A stretch of DNA of 34,853 bases from an uncultured Clostridia bacterium (GCA_944381205.1 CALWKG010000003.1:91573-126425), one strand, 5' to 3'; shown: positions 1 to 9,754, counted from the stretch's first letter. The notes: a model not told the origin generated them from the letters alone. Program-made: numbers and translations.

Positions 1-725
1 GCAAGGTTGTCGTCTTTGCACTTGTAGCCCTTCATTTCCCGGTGATAACTCAAATACTCGATTGCTTCCTTGCCGTCGGGCTTTAAAAGCAAACTATTGT
101 ACTCGTCTTCTGTTAAAAGCACGTTTTTAAATTGCCCGTATTTATGTTTCTCTTTTTTGCGCGCGGGTGAAAGTGAGTCCTTCTCACTTTCTTTTACTCT
201 CGTTAGAGAGTTTTCTTTTTTATCACACAAATATAAATCTTCATAATAATAATCATAATCATAAAGGTTGTTTTCGCTTGTTTTAGGTTGTTTTAGGTTG
301 TTTTGGGTTGTTTTAGGTTGTTTTAGGTTATCTTCTTGGGTTATGTTAAGTTGTTTACTATTGTTTTCTTCTAAATCATTAGGTTGTTTTTCGTTTTCTT
401 CGTTATCTTCTTCCAAAGCAACTAACTGATTATCGTTATCTATTTCCAAACAAACAGATTTTTTTCTTGCGTTTTGGTTTCCCTTTGGAGCACCGCCTTT
501 TTTGCCGTTTTCTATGCTCGCAAGGTACCTATTTATGCTGTTTTCCAAACTAACACTAAAACTAACAAGCATTGCACTGCAAATTGTCGATACATTATCT
601 GGCATTTTGCCAGTTAAACCGTATTCCATAAGTGCCTTGTAAATTTCTAGTTGGCACTCTTCGGGAAGCCTATTTATCGCATCTACCCAGTTTTTGTATA
701 TTACAAAACTTTCTCTATTCTTCAT
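1..725 (-). CDS. DUF6291-like protein, 3' end cut by window
   Basis: The minus-strand reading frame opens with ATG at 725-723 behind an AAGGAAGG-type ribosome binding site and runs uninterrupted for 241 codons off the window edge. The N-terminal ~75 residues (starting MKNRESFVIYKNWVDAINRL, with a later NGKKGGAPKGNQNA stretch) resemble DUF6291 proteins, which I know from prophages and integrative elements of Firmicutes; their function is unknown. The middle (~residues 90-165) is low-complexity, rich in Asn, Glu, Lys and Gln, and is partly encoded by a 10-bp tandem repeat. After a charged linker, the visible C-terminal part has a YGQFKNVLLTEDEY motif also typical of such proteins, where a compact domain usually follows. 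No other phage or plasmid gene is visible, so whether it belongs to an element to the left cannot be judged. Family assignment is by eye. Confidence 0.75.
   Translation of the reverse strand, partial: MKNRESFVIYKNWVDAINRLPEECQLEIYKALMEYGLTGKMPDNVSTICSAMLVSFSVSLENSINRYLASIENGKKGGAPKGNQNARKKSVCLEIDNDNQLVALEEDNEENEKQPNDLEENNSKQLNITQEDNLKQPKTTQNNLKQPKTSENNLYDYDYYYEDLYLCDKKENSLTRVKESEKDSLSPARKKEKHKYGQFKNVLLTEDEYNSLLLKPDGKEAIEYLSYHREMKGYKCKDDNL
271..330. repeat. 10-bp tandem repeat inside the DUF6291-like gene
   Basis: About six consecutive units of TTTTAGGTTG (plus-strand reading), with small variations in the first, fourth and last. On the coding (minus) strand they give an NNLKQPKTTQ-type peptide repeat of ten residues per three units. 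Because 10 is not a multiple of three, gain or loss of a single unit would shift the frame of the downstream half of the gene. Confidence 0.85.
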
Positions 726-847
726 TTTTTCCTTCCTTTTAAGTTGTAAAAACTCAAATTTTTTACTCCTACTTTAATTTTAAACTATAAATACCCGCAC
801 TTTCAATTTTGACTGACAACTTTTTTTATATTTTTCAAAAAAGTTTT

Positions 848-1410
848 TTATCCCTTCGATTAGGGGACCCTTCGATTGCCCGTCAAAGTAGGGAACTCTC
901 AGGGTGACGTGTCATTCTGAGCGCCGACCAACAACGACGGACTCCCGAAGAATCCCCTATCTCGCTCAGCCACGACCTTGTAGGTGCCGGCTCAAAATTA
1001 ATTTAAAGGCACAATGATTTTTTTACAAAAATCAAAACGTGCCACTATCAATTAATTTTTCGCCCTATCCCAAAAATCTGACGATTTTCGGGAACCCTGT
1101 ACGTCGTTGAGATGGGGGACCCTTCGATTGCCAGTCAAAGTAGGAAACACTCAGGGTGACGTGTCATTCTGAGAGCCGACCTGCAACGACGGACTCACGA
1201 AGAATCCCCTATCTCGAAGACGTACACTTATACTATTGAATCCCTTCGCTTAGGGGACCCTTCGATTATCCGTCAAGAAAGCAGACTCAGGGTGACGGAA
1301 AAGAATGACAGAATTGCGGAGAAAATGGGTGTTATATATGTCGTTAGTGTCTAAGTGATAAAGTAAACTTGTACAACAACCACACTACAAATCACTTGTA
1401 ATCTAAATTT
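848..1410. repeat. Intergenic hairpin-repeat cluster 1 (upstream of rpoB)
   Basis: This stretch fills most of the gap between the divergently oriented DUF6291-like gene and rpoB. It holds REP-like units at 863-909, 911-957, 1115-1161, 1163-1209 and 1253-1297, arranged in head-to-head pairs: one half ends CTCAGGGTGACG, the next begins GTCATTCTGAG. A 77-bp nested palindrome lies at 994-1070, followed by a terminal hairpin (CCC 1069-1071 to GGG 1090-1092). The segment 1321-1410 recurs in inverted orientation near 11135-11215. I see no gene here. Positions 726-847 are AT-rich sequence that should carry the promoter of the minus-strand gene, but no convincing -35/-10 pair was found. Confidence 0.85.
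994..1070. repeat. 77-bp nested palindrome, copy B1
   Basis: Three nested inverted repeats share one axis: AAAATTAATT (994-1003) with AATTAATTTT (1050-1059), GGCAC (1008-1012) with GTGCC (1039-1043), and TGATTTTT (1015-1022) with AAAAATCA (1027-1034). The copy is identical over all 77 bases to the one at 5698-5774 and differs by one base from those at 10086 and 11330. It is flanked by GGCTC on the left and a CCC...GGG hairpin on the right. Confidence 0.95.
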
Positions 1411-1488
1411 AAGCCCGGCAAAACTCTTTTTAAAAAATTTGCAAAAAATTTGTAACAAAAAATTTTTCAAAAAAATGAAAAAAAGGTA

Positions 1489-1517
1489 TTGACTTAAAAA
1501 TTTGTTTATGATAGACT
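1489..1517 (+). promoter_or_regulatory. Candidate rpoB promoter
   Basis: TTGACT (1489-1494), a 17-nt spacer and TAGACT (1512-1517) preceded by TG one base upstream (extended -10). It would give an untranslated leader of about 195 nt. A weaker second candidate is TAGACA (1615-1620) with TACATA (1638-1643). Confidence 0.6.
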
Positions 1518-1718
1518 CAAAATTACTTATGCTGTTAAATTGTGCGCACTATCTATTTTCAGTAAAAATTAGGGGTAAAAAGTGGGGAAAAATTTATAAG
1601 TTTTTATGATTATGTAGACAATTTTAGTTAAAATTAGTACATAATAGTCACTTTGCGCCAAAGTTTTTAAAAAGAGTATTGCAAGATAACGGCAACTATT
1701 CTACATTAAGGAGTGGAA

Positions 1719-4700
1719 ATGAATCAATCTAATCCAGCAATTAAGAAAACTAAGTGTGGAAAAGTCGAAAGGGTTAATTTTTCGAAGATTGAAGAACCTA
1801 TTAATATGCCTTATTTAATCGCGATTCAAAAAGATGCCTACAAGCAGTTTTTGGAACACGGAATTGCGGAAGTTTTAGAAGAGTTTTCTCCTATAACCGA
1901 TTATAGTGGCAAGGCAGAAATCTATTTTGTAGACTACACTTTGGACCCAACTAGCAAGTACTCAAAGGCAGAGTGCAAGAGAAAGGGCATAACCTATTCG
2001 GTTGCATTAAAGGCAAGGGTAAGGCTAGTCAGGAAGGAAGACGGCGAAGTGGTCGAGCAAGAAGTATTTTTGGGCGACGTGCCACTTATGACGGAAGAAG
2101 GCTCTTTTATTTTTAACGGCATAGAAAGGGTGGTAGTTAGCCAAATAGTCAGGTCACCTAGTGCCTATTTTGCAAAGGAGCAGGACAAGACCGGCAAGTA
2201 CCTTTTTAGTAGTACGATAATTCCGACTCGTGGCACTTGGATAGAAACCGAACAGAACGTAGGCGGGGTTTTAAAGGTGGTGATTGACAGGAGCAGTAAA
2301 GTCACCTTGGGAGTGTTTTTAAAGTGCTTTGGGCTAACTAACGAGCAGATTGCCGAAACCTTTGGCAAACACCCACTGATTATGAACACCTTGGATAAGG
2401 AAACTCAGGACACGCAGGAAGCCGCGCTAATAGAACTCAGCAAGAGAATGCGTCCTAGCGAAGTTCCTAGTGCCGAAGCCACTTATAACTTTATAAATTC
2501 GCTTTTCTTTACCCACCAGTACTACAATTTGGCAAGGGTAGGAAGGTACAAACTAAACAAAAAGTTGAGCATTGCAAACCGTATAGCAGGGCAAACCGCT
2601 TACGGAGATATAAAGGCTGGCAACAAAGTCTTTGCCCGTGACGGAGAGATTATTTCCCGCGAAGTAGCAAGCGAAATTCAAAACGCGGGCATTAACGAAG
2701 TTTGGCTTAGGGCAAAAACCCTTACCGGCGAGTTTAAGATGAAAAACGACAAATTTGTTCCGCACAAGGTGATTGGCAATAACAGGATAGACTTGTCCGC
2801 GGTTTTGCCTTGTGACGAAAGGGAACTTGGAATTCTCGAAAAAGTTCACATTCCAACCTTAAATAAAGTTTTGGAAGGTTGCAACACTTTGGAAGAAAAG
2901 TTGGAAGCCGTTAGACTAAATGCCAAAGAACTTATGAATTTTCAACTAACTATGGACGACATTATCGCCACCATCAGTTACCACTTGGACCTTAACGAAG
3001 GCATTGGCGAAGTGGATAACATAGACCACTTGGCTAACCGTAGGATTGCCACAGTTGGCGAACTCATAGCGGGCGCGTTTAGGAGCGGAATTAACAAATT
3101 AGCCGGTGTCATTAGGGAAACTCTGCAAGCCCAAGACCTGTCTACCGTTAATCCGTCTAGCATAATAAACCCAAGGCCAGTAAACAAGGCGCTTAAAGAT
3201 TTCCTTGCAAGTTCGCAGTTGTCGCAACTTATGGACCAAGTAAACCCTATAAGCGAACTCACTCAAAAGAGAAAAATTTCCGCCGTTGGCCCGGGCGGTG
3301 TTAAAAAGGAAAGAGCCACCGCAGAAGTCAGGGATATTCACTACTCGCACTACGGCAGGCTCTGCGTTATCGAAACCCCAGAAGGTCAGGGCATCGGGCT
3401 TATAAACTCGCTAGCCACCTATGCCAAGGTCAACGAGTACGGGTTTATCTTGTCCCCGCTTAAAGTGGTGGATAAAAAGGCGGGAGTGGTTACGGATAAG
3501 GTCGTTTATCTTATGGCGGACGAAGAAGAAAACTGTTGCGTCGCCCAAGCCGTAGAGCCTTTGACCGAAGACGGAAGGTTTGTAAACCCAAGGGTAGTAG
3601 TTAGGAAGAAGGAGTCGGTTATCGAAGTCCCTTCTAGCGAAGTAGACTACGTCGACGTTTCCCCAAGGCAACTAATTTCCGCCGCGACGGCACTCATACC
3701 GTTTTTGGCTAACGACGACACCGCTCGTGCGCTTATGGGCTCTAATATGCAAAGGCAGGCAGTACCACTACTAACCACAGAAGCCCCAATAGTCGCCACG
3801 GGTATCGAGCACAAAATAGCCGTAGATAGCGGGGCAATGGTGCTTTGCAAAAAGGCGGGCTTTGTAAGTTATGTTTCCGCCACCGAAATCCGCGTAAACA
3901 ACGACGACGGCGAAACAGATACCTACAACTTGATTAAATTCCAAAAGACCAATCAGGATACCTGCATTAACCAAAAGCCTTGCGTTATCAAAAACCAAAG
4001 GGTAGAAATAGGCGACGTTTTGGCAGATGGTTTTTCTACCAAAGACGGAGAGTTGGCTCTTGGCAAAAATATGACCATCGCATATATGAACTGGGAAGGT
4101 TACAACTACGAAGATGCTATACTTATTTCCGAGCGCATTGTCAGGGAAGACATTTTCACTTCCATTAATTTAAAGGTGGAAGAAATCAAAGCCCGTAGCA
4201 CAAAACTTGGCGACGAAGAAATCACCAGAGATATCCCTAACCTTAGCGACGAAGTGCTTAAAAACCTTGACGAAAACGGCATCGTAAGAATTGGCGCCGA
4301 AGTCCGCACAGGCGATATTTTGGTAGGAAAGGTCACCCCTAAGGGAGAAACCGAACTCACCCCAGAAGAAAGACTCCTTCGAGCAATATTTGGCGAAAAG
4401 GCAAGGGAAGTCAGGGATACGTCTTTACGCGTACAGCACGGTAGGGGCGGTATAGTGGTAGACGTTCAGGTGTTTACAAGGAAAAACAAGGACGAGTTAG
4501 AGCCGGGTGTCAACACTATGATTAAAGTCTACATTGCCCAAAAGAGAAAACTTTCCGTAGGCGACAAAATGGCAGGTAGGCACGGTAACAAAGGTGTTGT
4601 AAGTCGCATACTCCCATTGTCAGACTTGCCGTATATGGCAGACGGCACTCCTGTTGATATAGTTCTAAATCCGCTGGGTATTCCTAGCCGTATGAACGTT

Positions 4701-5462
4701 GGGCAGGTGCTAGAAGTTCTGCTTGGCAAAGTGGCAAAGGTCTTGGATTGGAAGGTAGCCGTTCCGGTATTTGACTGCATTAACGAAAAGGAAATCTTTA
4801 AACTAATGAGCGATAACGACCTTGACGAAGACGGCAAAATGGTGCTTTACGACGGCAGGACAGGCGAGCCGTTTGAAAACAGGGTCACCGTCGGCACAAT
4901 GTATATGCTAAAACTAGACCATATGGTAGACAGCAAAATGCACGCGCGTTCCACGGGTCCATACTCACTTGTTACCCAACAGCCACTAGGTGGTAAGGCT
5001 ATGTTCGGTGGGCAAAGGTTTGGCGAAATGGAAGTTTGGGCTTTGGAAGCCTACGGTGTTTCTCACTTGCTTCAAGAAATGCTTACCATAAAGTCAGACG
5101 ATATCGTTGGCAGAAACAAAACCTACGAGTCCATAGTAAAAGGGCTCCCAATAAACGAACCGGGTATGCCAGAGTCGTTTAAAGTTATGATAAAAGAGTT
5201 CCAAAGTTTGGGGCTAGATATAAGGATTTTGACACAAGAACACAAGGAAGTATCTATAAACGAGTTGTCTAACGACGATTACGAGTCCGCTTCGTTTATC
5301 GCAAAAAATAGGGAACAGGCTCAGGATATAGATATAGGTATAGAAGAACAACCTACCACAGCAGATATAGTTAGCGAGCAAGATGCCGAAAGCGCCAATA
5401 CCCAAAACGACTTGTTCGACGACTTAGACGAAGATGCCTTGTTCGACGACTTAGAAGATTAA
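1719..5462 (+). CDS. rpoB: DNA-directed RNA polymerase subunit beta
   Basis: This is the 1247-residue beta subunit of RNA polymerase, which with beta-prime forms the catalytic cleft. The ATG at 1719 is chosen because AAGGAG (1708-1713) sits five bases before it; the in-frame GTG at 1713 overlaps that site. Visible landmarks are the lobe/protrusion segment FNGIERVVVSQIVRSPSAYF, the rifampicin pocket SQLSQLMDQVNPISELTQKR, the IETPEG motif and GDKMAGRHGNKG near residue 948. The pocket carries Gln (residue 516, codon 3264-3266) where E. coli has His526, and IETPEG is followed by QG instead of PN. The last ~50 residues are an acidic tail with a duplicated LFDDL motif. rplJ and rplL do not precede it. 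Repeat sequence begins immediately after the stop codon. Identity is certain. Confidence 0.98.
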   Translation: MNQSNPAIKKTKCGKVERVNFSKIEEPINMPYLIAIQKDAYKQFLEHGIAEVLEEFSPITDYSGKAEIYFVDYTLDPTSKYSKAECKRKGITYSVALKARVRLVRKEDGEVVEQEVFLGDVPLMTEEGSFIFNGIERVVVSQIVRSPSAYFAKEQDKTGKYLFSSTIIPTRGTWIETEQNVGGVLKVVIDRSSKVTLGVFLKCFGLTNEQIAETFGKHPLIMNTLDKETQDTQEAALIELSKRMRPSEVPSAEATYNFINSLFFTHQYYNLARVGRYKLNKKLSIANRIAGQTAYGDIKAGNKVFARDGEIISREVASEIQNAGINEVWLRAKTLTGEFKMKNDKFVPHKVIGNNRIDLSAVLPCDERELGILEKVHIPTLNKVLEGCNTLEEKLEAVRLNAKELMNFQLTMDDIIATISYHLDLNEGIGEVDNIDHLANRRIATVGELIAGAFRSGINKLAGVIRETLQAQDLSTVNPSSIINPRPVNKALKDFLASSQLSQLMDQVNPISELTQKRKISAVGPGGVKKERATAEVRDIHYSHYGRLCVIETPEGQGIGLINSLATYAKVNEYGFILSPLKVVDKKAGVVTDKVVYLMADEEENCCVAQAVEPLTEDGRFVNPRVVVRKKESVIEVPSSEVDYVDVSPRQLISAATALIPFLANDDTARALMGSNMQRQAVPLLTTEAPIVATGIEHKIAVDSGAMVLCKKAGFVSYVSATEIRVNNDDGETDTYNLIKFQKTNQDTCINQKPCVIKNQRVEIGDVLADGFSTKDGELALGKNMTIAYMNWEGYNYEDAILISERIVREDIFTSINLKVEEIKARSTKLGDEEITRDIPNLSDEVLKNLDENGIVRIGAEVRTGDILVGKVTPKGETELTPEERLLRAIFGEKAREVRDTSLRVQHGRGGIVVDVQVFTRKNKDELEPGVNTMIKVYIAQKRKLSVGDKMAGRHGNKGVVSRILPLSDLPYMADGTPVDIVLNPLGIPSRMNVGQVLEVLLGKVAKVLDWKVAVPVFDCINEKEIFKLMSDNDLDEDGKMVLYDGRTGEPFENRVTVGTMYMLKLDHMVDSKMHARSTGPYSLVTQQPLGGKAMFGGQRFGEMEVWALEAYGVSHLLQEMLTIKSDDIVGRNKTYESIVKGLPINEPGMPESFKVMIKEFQSLGLDIRILTQEHKEVSINELSNDDYESASFIAKNREQAQDIDIGIEEQPTTADIVSEQDAESANTQNDLFDDLDEDALFDDLED

Positions 5463-5697
5463 GAATCCCCACTCTCGAAGACGTACAACTTATACACATT
5501 TTTTACACCTTCGCTTATGAGATTCTTCGTTAGCCGAACAAAGATAGCCCATCTCAGAATGACAAATAGAAATTGATTGTACGTTTCCCGTCATTCTGAG
5601 CGAAGCGAAGAATCCCCACTCTCGAAGACGAATAACTCATTGTACGACGTATACTATTAAACTCAATCTGACCTCTTAGAAAAGTCACCGCAGGCTC

Positions 5698-5774
5698 AAA
5701 ATTAATTTAAAGGCACAATGATTTTTTTACAAAAATCAAAACGTGCCACTATCAATTAATTTTTCGCCCTATCC
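5698..5774. repeat. 77-bp nested palindrome, copy B2
   Basis: All 77 positions match the copy at 994-1070. Here the left flank is an AGAAAAGTCACCGC-type sequence ending GGCTC instead of the CCACGACC-type flank of copies B1 and B3. The right flank is the conserved ATCCC hairpin, 5773-5796, whose arms CCC+AAAATC and GATTTT+GGG surround a short loop. Confidence 0.95.
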
Positions 5775-5842
5775 CAAAAATCTAACGATTTTCGGGAACC
5801 CTGTGTATTAACGTAGGACAAACAAAATTTTCGTTTAGGGCT

Positions 5843-6020
5843 CCCGCAAATTGAAAATTTGTGGGATAAAGCGAGTAGTGATTGTTCGTGTTGCGTACGA
5901 AAATATGCTAATATTTGCGTTGCAACTTACAATCACGTGCGAGCATAGCGAAGCCCGACCGAAAGCGGTGCGTTACTCACTTTTGTTAAAAAGGGAGCCT
6001 GCACCTAAAAGGTCGTGGTT
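5843..6020 (-). repeat. Composite multi-stem repeat module, reverse orientation
   Basis: Reading the minus strand, this starts with CGACC (6015-6011), GGTGC (6005-6001), a variable stem, GCACC (5971-5967) and GGTCG (5960-5956), which fold as nested stems. A second nested structure follows: GTGATTGT (5936-5929) pairs with ACAATCAC (5885-5878) and encloses GTTGC (5926-5922) with GCAAC (5894-5890). It ends with a CCC...GGG hairpin at 5843-5865. The second half is closely related to 32227-32340; the first half matches 9766-9825 and, with compensatory changes, 11004-11062. Confidence 0.8.
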
Positions 6021-6102
6021 GAGCGAAGCGAAGAATCCCCTATCTCGTAAACGTACAACTCATATTACAACCACACTGTTTTACTTAAAATAACCGCCTA
6101 GA

Positions 6103-6132
6103 TTGGTCGTGACTGAAAGACTAGTTTATATA
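6103..6132 (+). promoter_or_regulatory. Possible rpoC promoter
   Basis: TTGGTC (6103-6108) followed after 17-18 nt by TTATAT/TATATA (6126-6132), just past the end of repeat cluster 2. It would allow rpoC transcription if the repeats weaken read-through from rpoB. The match is modest. Confidence 0.35.
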
Positions 6133-6157
6133 TTAAACAACTTTATAAGGAGAAATT

Positions 6158-9100
6158 ATGTTTGAACTTAACAATTTTGATTCAATGAAAATCGGCATTG
6201 CGTCACCAGAAAAAATCAGGTCTTGGAGTTATGGCGAAGTCACCAAGCCAGAAACCATTAACTACCGTACTTTAAAGCCAGAAAGGGACGGTCTGTTTTG
6301 CGAAAGGATTTTCGGGCCTAGAAAAAACTGGGAGTGCCACTGCGGTAAGTACAAGCGAATCAGGTACAAAGGCGTGGTTTGCGACAAGTGCGGGGTGGAA
6401 GTCACTCACTCTAAGGTCAGAAGGGAAAGAATGGGTCATATCGAACTCGCCACTCCTGTAAGCCACATTTGGTTTTTCAGGGGCATACCTTCCCGCATAG
6501 GTACAATTCTAGACATCACTCCAAAGGCTTTGGAGCAGGTTTTGTACTATGTAAACTACATTGTCCTTGACCCAAAAAACACCAATTTTGCCTATAAACA
6601 GGTAATTTCGGATAAGGAATACCGCGACGCGCTTGAAGAGTACGGCATTGATTCCTTTAAAGTAGGTATGGGGGCAGAAGCCGTTAAAACCTTGCTTAGC
6701 CAAATAGATTTGGAAAAAGAAGACAAGGAACTCAGGGAAATTGTTAGGACTTCTAAGGGGCAAAGGCGACTAAAAGCGGTCAAAAGGTTAGAAATCATTG
6801 ACGATTTTCTCAAAAGCGGAAACAAGCCAGAGTGGATGATTTTGGACGTAATTCCGGTTATTCCGCCAGACCTTAGACCTATGGTGCAACTAGACGGCGG
6901 TAGGTTTGCCACAAGCGACCTAAACGACCTATACCGCAGGGTTATTAACCGCAATAATAGGCTCAAAAAGTTAATAGAACTCGGCGCACCAGAAGTAATT
7001 GTTAGGAACGAAAAACGTATGCTCCAAGAAGCCGTAGACGCATTGATAGAAAACGGCAAAAGGGGCAAGGCTATTCAGGGGCCAAAGCAAAGAGATTTAA
7101 AGAGTTTAACCGCTCTTCTTCGTGGCAAGCAGGGACGTTTCCGTCAAAACTTGCTAGGTAAAAGGGTTGACTATTCCGGCAGGTCGGTTATCGTCGTCGG
7201 GCCAGAACTCAAAATTTACCAGTGCGGTCTTCCTAAGGAAATGGCGCTAGAACTGTTTAAGCCTTTTATTATGAGAAAACTAGTCAAAATGAATGAGTCC
7301 CTTAACATAAAAAGCGCTAAGAGAATTATAGAAAGGGAAAGACCTATCGTTTGGGACGTCTTGGACGAAGTTATTAAAGACCACCCAGTTTTGCTTAACC
7401 GTGCGCCTACACTGCATAGGCTAGGTATTCAGGCTTTCGAGCCGGTTTTGGTTGAGGGCAGGGCAATTAAGTTGCACCCACTCGTTTGCGTTGGCTTTAA
7501 CGCAGACTTTGACGGTGACCAGATGCCAATTCACGTGCCTTTGTCACTAGAAGCCCGCGCCGAAGCCCGTATGATTATGCTAGCATCTAACAACGTCTTA
7601 AAACCAGCAGACGGGCAACCAGTTATGACTCCACAGCAAGACATCGTCTTGGGGTGCTACTATATGACTTTAAATAAGCCAAACGCACTTAACGAAGGTA
7701 AGGTGTTTAAAGACGAAGACGAAGCAATTATGGCTTATCAAACCAAAAATTTGGAATTGCAGTCTAAAATAAAGGTAAGAAGAACAGTACTCGCCGATGG
7801 CGAAGAAGTTACCGGCAATGTCGAAACTACCGTTGGCAGAATTTTGTTCAATCGTTGTATTCCGCAAAATATCGGCTTTGTAAATAGAGTTAATAAAGAA
7901 GACTATCTAAGGTACGAGATAGAAGGCACTGTCGACAAAAAAATGCTAGGGAAAATAGTGTTTCAGGTATATAACAAACTCGGCACTACCCCTACCGTTA
8001 TTATGCTAGACAAAATCAAAGAGTTGGGGTATAAGTATTCCACCATTGGCGCCTTGACAATTAACGTCTATGATATGAGGGACCCAGTGGAGAAAAAGGA
8101 CTTAATTGCCGAAGCAGACGCAAGAGTTCAGGAAAACGAAAAGGCATACAGACGCGGTCTTATCGCCCTTGACGAAAAGATTTCTAAAAATATCGGCATT
8201 TGGAACGAAACAACCGAAAAAGTCAAAAATGCCGTTATGAATAGTTTGGACGAGTTAAATCCGGTTAAGATAATGGTTGCTAGCGGGGCTCGTGGTAACC
8301 CTGTTCAGATTAACCAGTTGTGCGGTATGCGTGGGGTTATGGCTAGTGCTTCCGCTACAAAAATAGACATTCCGGTTAAGTCTTGTTTTAGGACGGGCTT
8401 AACTCCTATTGACTACTTCTTGTCTTCTCGTGGTGGCCGTAAGGGTCTTGCCGATACCGCTCTTAAAACGGCAGACTCGGGCTATCTAACCCGTAGGCTA
8501 GTCGACGTCGCACAAGAGGTCGTTATCACCGAAGATGACTGTTTCGCAGGCTTAGGCGAGAGTCCAAAGGGTCTTAAAGTTACCGACATTATCGAAGATA
8601 AAACCATAGTCGAAAAACTAGAAGATAGAATTTCCGGCAGGGTGTCCGTACACGACATCGTAGACCCAAATACAAAAGAAGTAATTGTCAAGTCCAACGA
8701 GATGATTACCCCAAGCCAAGCAAAGCAAATAGTCGATTGCGGTATAAAGGAAGTGGAAATCAGGACACTTTTGACCTGTAAGGCAAAGCACGGGGTTTGT
8801 GCAAAGTGCTATGGCAGGAATATGGCAAACAACCAAATGGTAAATATCGGCGAAGCAGTAGGCACCATCGCCGCCCAAAGTATCGGCGAGCCGGGTACTC
8901 AACTTACAATGAGAACCTTCCACACAGGCGGTGTCGCAGCCGCGGCTGACATCACAAAGGGTCTTCCGCGTGTAGAAGAAATCTTTGAAGCCCGCAGACC
9001 AAAGGGCGAAGCAATTATTTCCGAAGTGGCAGGCAAGGTTAAGGTAGAAGATAGTGGCGAAAGGTACAAAATAACCGTCAAGTCCAGCGAAGGCGACGTC

Positions 9101-9754
9101 GAATATATGACTCCGCCAAAAAATAAGACCATTTTAGCAGTTCACAGCGGGGACACGGTAGAAGTAGGTCAGTGCTTGACTTCTGGCTCAATTTACCCTA
9201 ACGACATTTTGCGCGTAAGGGGGCTAAGGGGTGTGCAGGAATACCTTTTAAAAGAGGTGCTTAGTGTTTATAGATTGCAGGGTGTTGACATCAATGCAAA
9301 GCATATCGAAATTATTATCCGTCAAATGTTGAGAAAGGTCAAAATAGAAGACCCGGGCGACAGCGAACTATTGCCGGGCGAAACTTTGGAACTTCAAGAC
9401 TACGACGAGATTAACCAAAAGATTTTGATGAACGGCGGTAAGCCAGCCACAGCAAAAAGAGTGCTACTTGGCATAACCAAAGCGGCTTTGTCTACCGAAT
9501 CGTTCTTGTCCGCCGCTTCCTTCCAGGAAACTTCTAGTGTGCTAACCGAAGCCGCTATAAAGGGTAAAGTAGACCACTTGCTAGGACTTAAAGAAAACAT
9601 TATGATAGGTAAATTAATCCCAGCCGGCACGGGTATGAAGTGCTACAAAAATGCCTACCCAGAAATGACTAAGGAATATATCTTGGAAAAGGCAGAAGAA
9701 GAAGCCAACCGCCAACGCGAGCAAGAATTAGCCCAAATAAAAAATGCCGACTAG
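6158..9754 (+). CDS. rpoC: DNA-directed RNA polymerase subunit beta'
   Basis: This 1198-residue beta-prime subunit carries the catalytic magnesium site. AAGGAG (6147-6152) lies five bases before the ATG. The N-terminal zinc ribbon [20 protein letters not shown] is intact. The active site is NADFDGDQM (residues 448-456), with the three Asp ligands at 450, 452 and 454. The next residue is Pro (DQMPIH) where nearly all bacterial sequences I know have Ala. Bridge-helix and trigger-loop segments ([15 protein letters not shown]) and the second Cys cluster ([13 protein letters not shown]) are present. The length fits Firmicutes without large lineage insertions. It is separated from rpoB by about 0.7 kb of repeats, and a repeat module begins at the base after its TAG stop. 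Confidence 0.98.
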   Translation: MFELNNFDSMKIGIASPEKIRSWSYGEVTKPETINYRTLKPERDGLFCERIFGPRKNWECHCGKYKRIRYKGVVCDKCGVEVTHSKVRRERMGHIELATPVSHIWFFRGIPSRIGTILDITPKALEQVLYYVNYIVLDPKNTNFAYKQVISDKEYRDALEEYGIDSFKVGMGAEAVKTLLSQIDLEKEDKELREIVRTSKGQRRLKAVKRLEIIDDFLKSGNKPEWMILDVIPVIPPDLRPMVQLDGGRFATSDLNDLYRRVINRNNRLKKLIELGAPEVIVRNEKRMLQEAVDALIENGKRGKAIQGPKQRDLKSLTALLRGKQGRFRQNLLGKRVDYSGRSVIVVGPELKIYQCGLPKEMALELFKPFIMRKLVKMNESLNIKSAKRIIERERPIVWDVLDEVIKDHPVLLNRAPTLHRLGIQAFEPVLVEGRAIKLHPLVCVGFNADFDGDQMPIHVPLSLEARAEARMIMLASNNVLKPADGQPVMTPQQDIVLGCYYMTLNKPNALNEGKVFKDEDEAIMAYQTKNLELQSKIKVRRTVLADGEEVTGNVETTVGRILFNRCIPQNIGFVNRVNKEDYLRYEIEGTVDKKMLGKIVFQVYNKLGTTPTVIMLDKIKELGYKYSTIGALTINVYDMRDPVEKKDLIAEADARVQENEKAYRRGLIALDEKISKNIGIWNETTEKVKNAVMNSLDELNPVKIMVASGARGNPVQINQLCGMRGVMASASATKIDIPVKSCFRTGLTPIDYFLSSRGGRKGLADTALKTADSGYLTRRLVDVAQEVVITEDDCFAGLGESPKGLKVTDIIEDKTIVEKLEDRISGRVSVHDIVDPNTKEVIVKSNEMITPSQAKQIVDCGIKEVEIRTLLTCKAKHGVCAKCYGRNMANNQMVNIGEAVGTIAAQSIGEPGTQLTMRTFHTGGVAAAADITKGLPRVEEIFEARRPKGEAIISEVAGKVKVEDSGERYKITVKSSEGDVEYMTPPKNKTILAVHSGDTVEVGQCLTSGSIYPNDILRVRGLRGVQEYLLKEVLSVYRLQGVDINAKHIEIIIRQMLRKVKIEDPGDSELLPGETLELQDYDEINQKILMNGGKPATAKRVLLGITKAALSTESFLSAASFQETSSVLTEAAIKGKVDHLLGLKENIMIGKLIPAGTGMKCYKNAYPEMTKEYILEKAEEEANRQREQELAQIKNAD

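Larger units (their letters stand above)
5463..6103. repeat. Hairpin-repeat cluster 2 (between rpoB and rpoC)
   Basis: About 640 bp of mosaic repeats separate two genes that are usually adjacent. The tail of a REP-like unit (AAGAATCCCC) starts right at the rpoB stop. REP-like hairpins lie at 5519-5564 (stem ATTCT/AGAAT) and 5589-5617. A 77-bp nested palindrome lies at 5698-5774 with its terminal hairpin at 5773-5796. A large composite module in reverse orientation spans about 5843-6020. The segment 6051-6103 recurs at 11267-11318. An open frame of 80 codons across 5851-6093 consists only of repeat sequence and is not called as a gene. Confidence 0.9.

Noticed and set aside
271-330. CRISPR-like array
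   Set aside because: Units are 10 bp, contiguous and within a coding frame, with no spacers.
1713-1718. GTG upstream start for rpoB
   Set aside because: It overlaps the AAGGAG site; ATG 1719 has proper spacing.
5851-6093. 80-codon plus-strand open frame between rpoB and rpoC
   Set aside because: It lies wholly within inverted repeat modules that recur elsewhere in non-coding gaps, has no ribosome binding site and no protein-like composition.
6592-7068. 158-codon minus-strand open frame, and similar long antisense frames at 32809-33360 and 33495-34034
   Set aside because: All are opposite strongly conserved genes (rpoC, holB, ricT) and have Ser/Leu-rich shadow composition.
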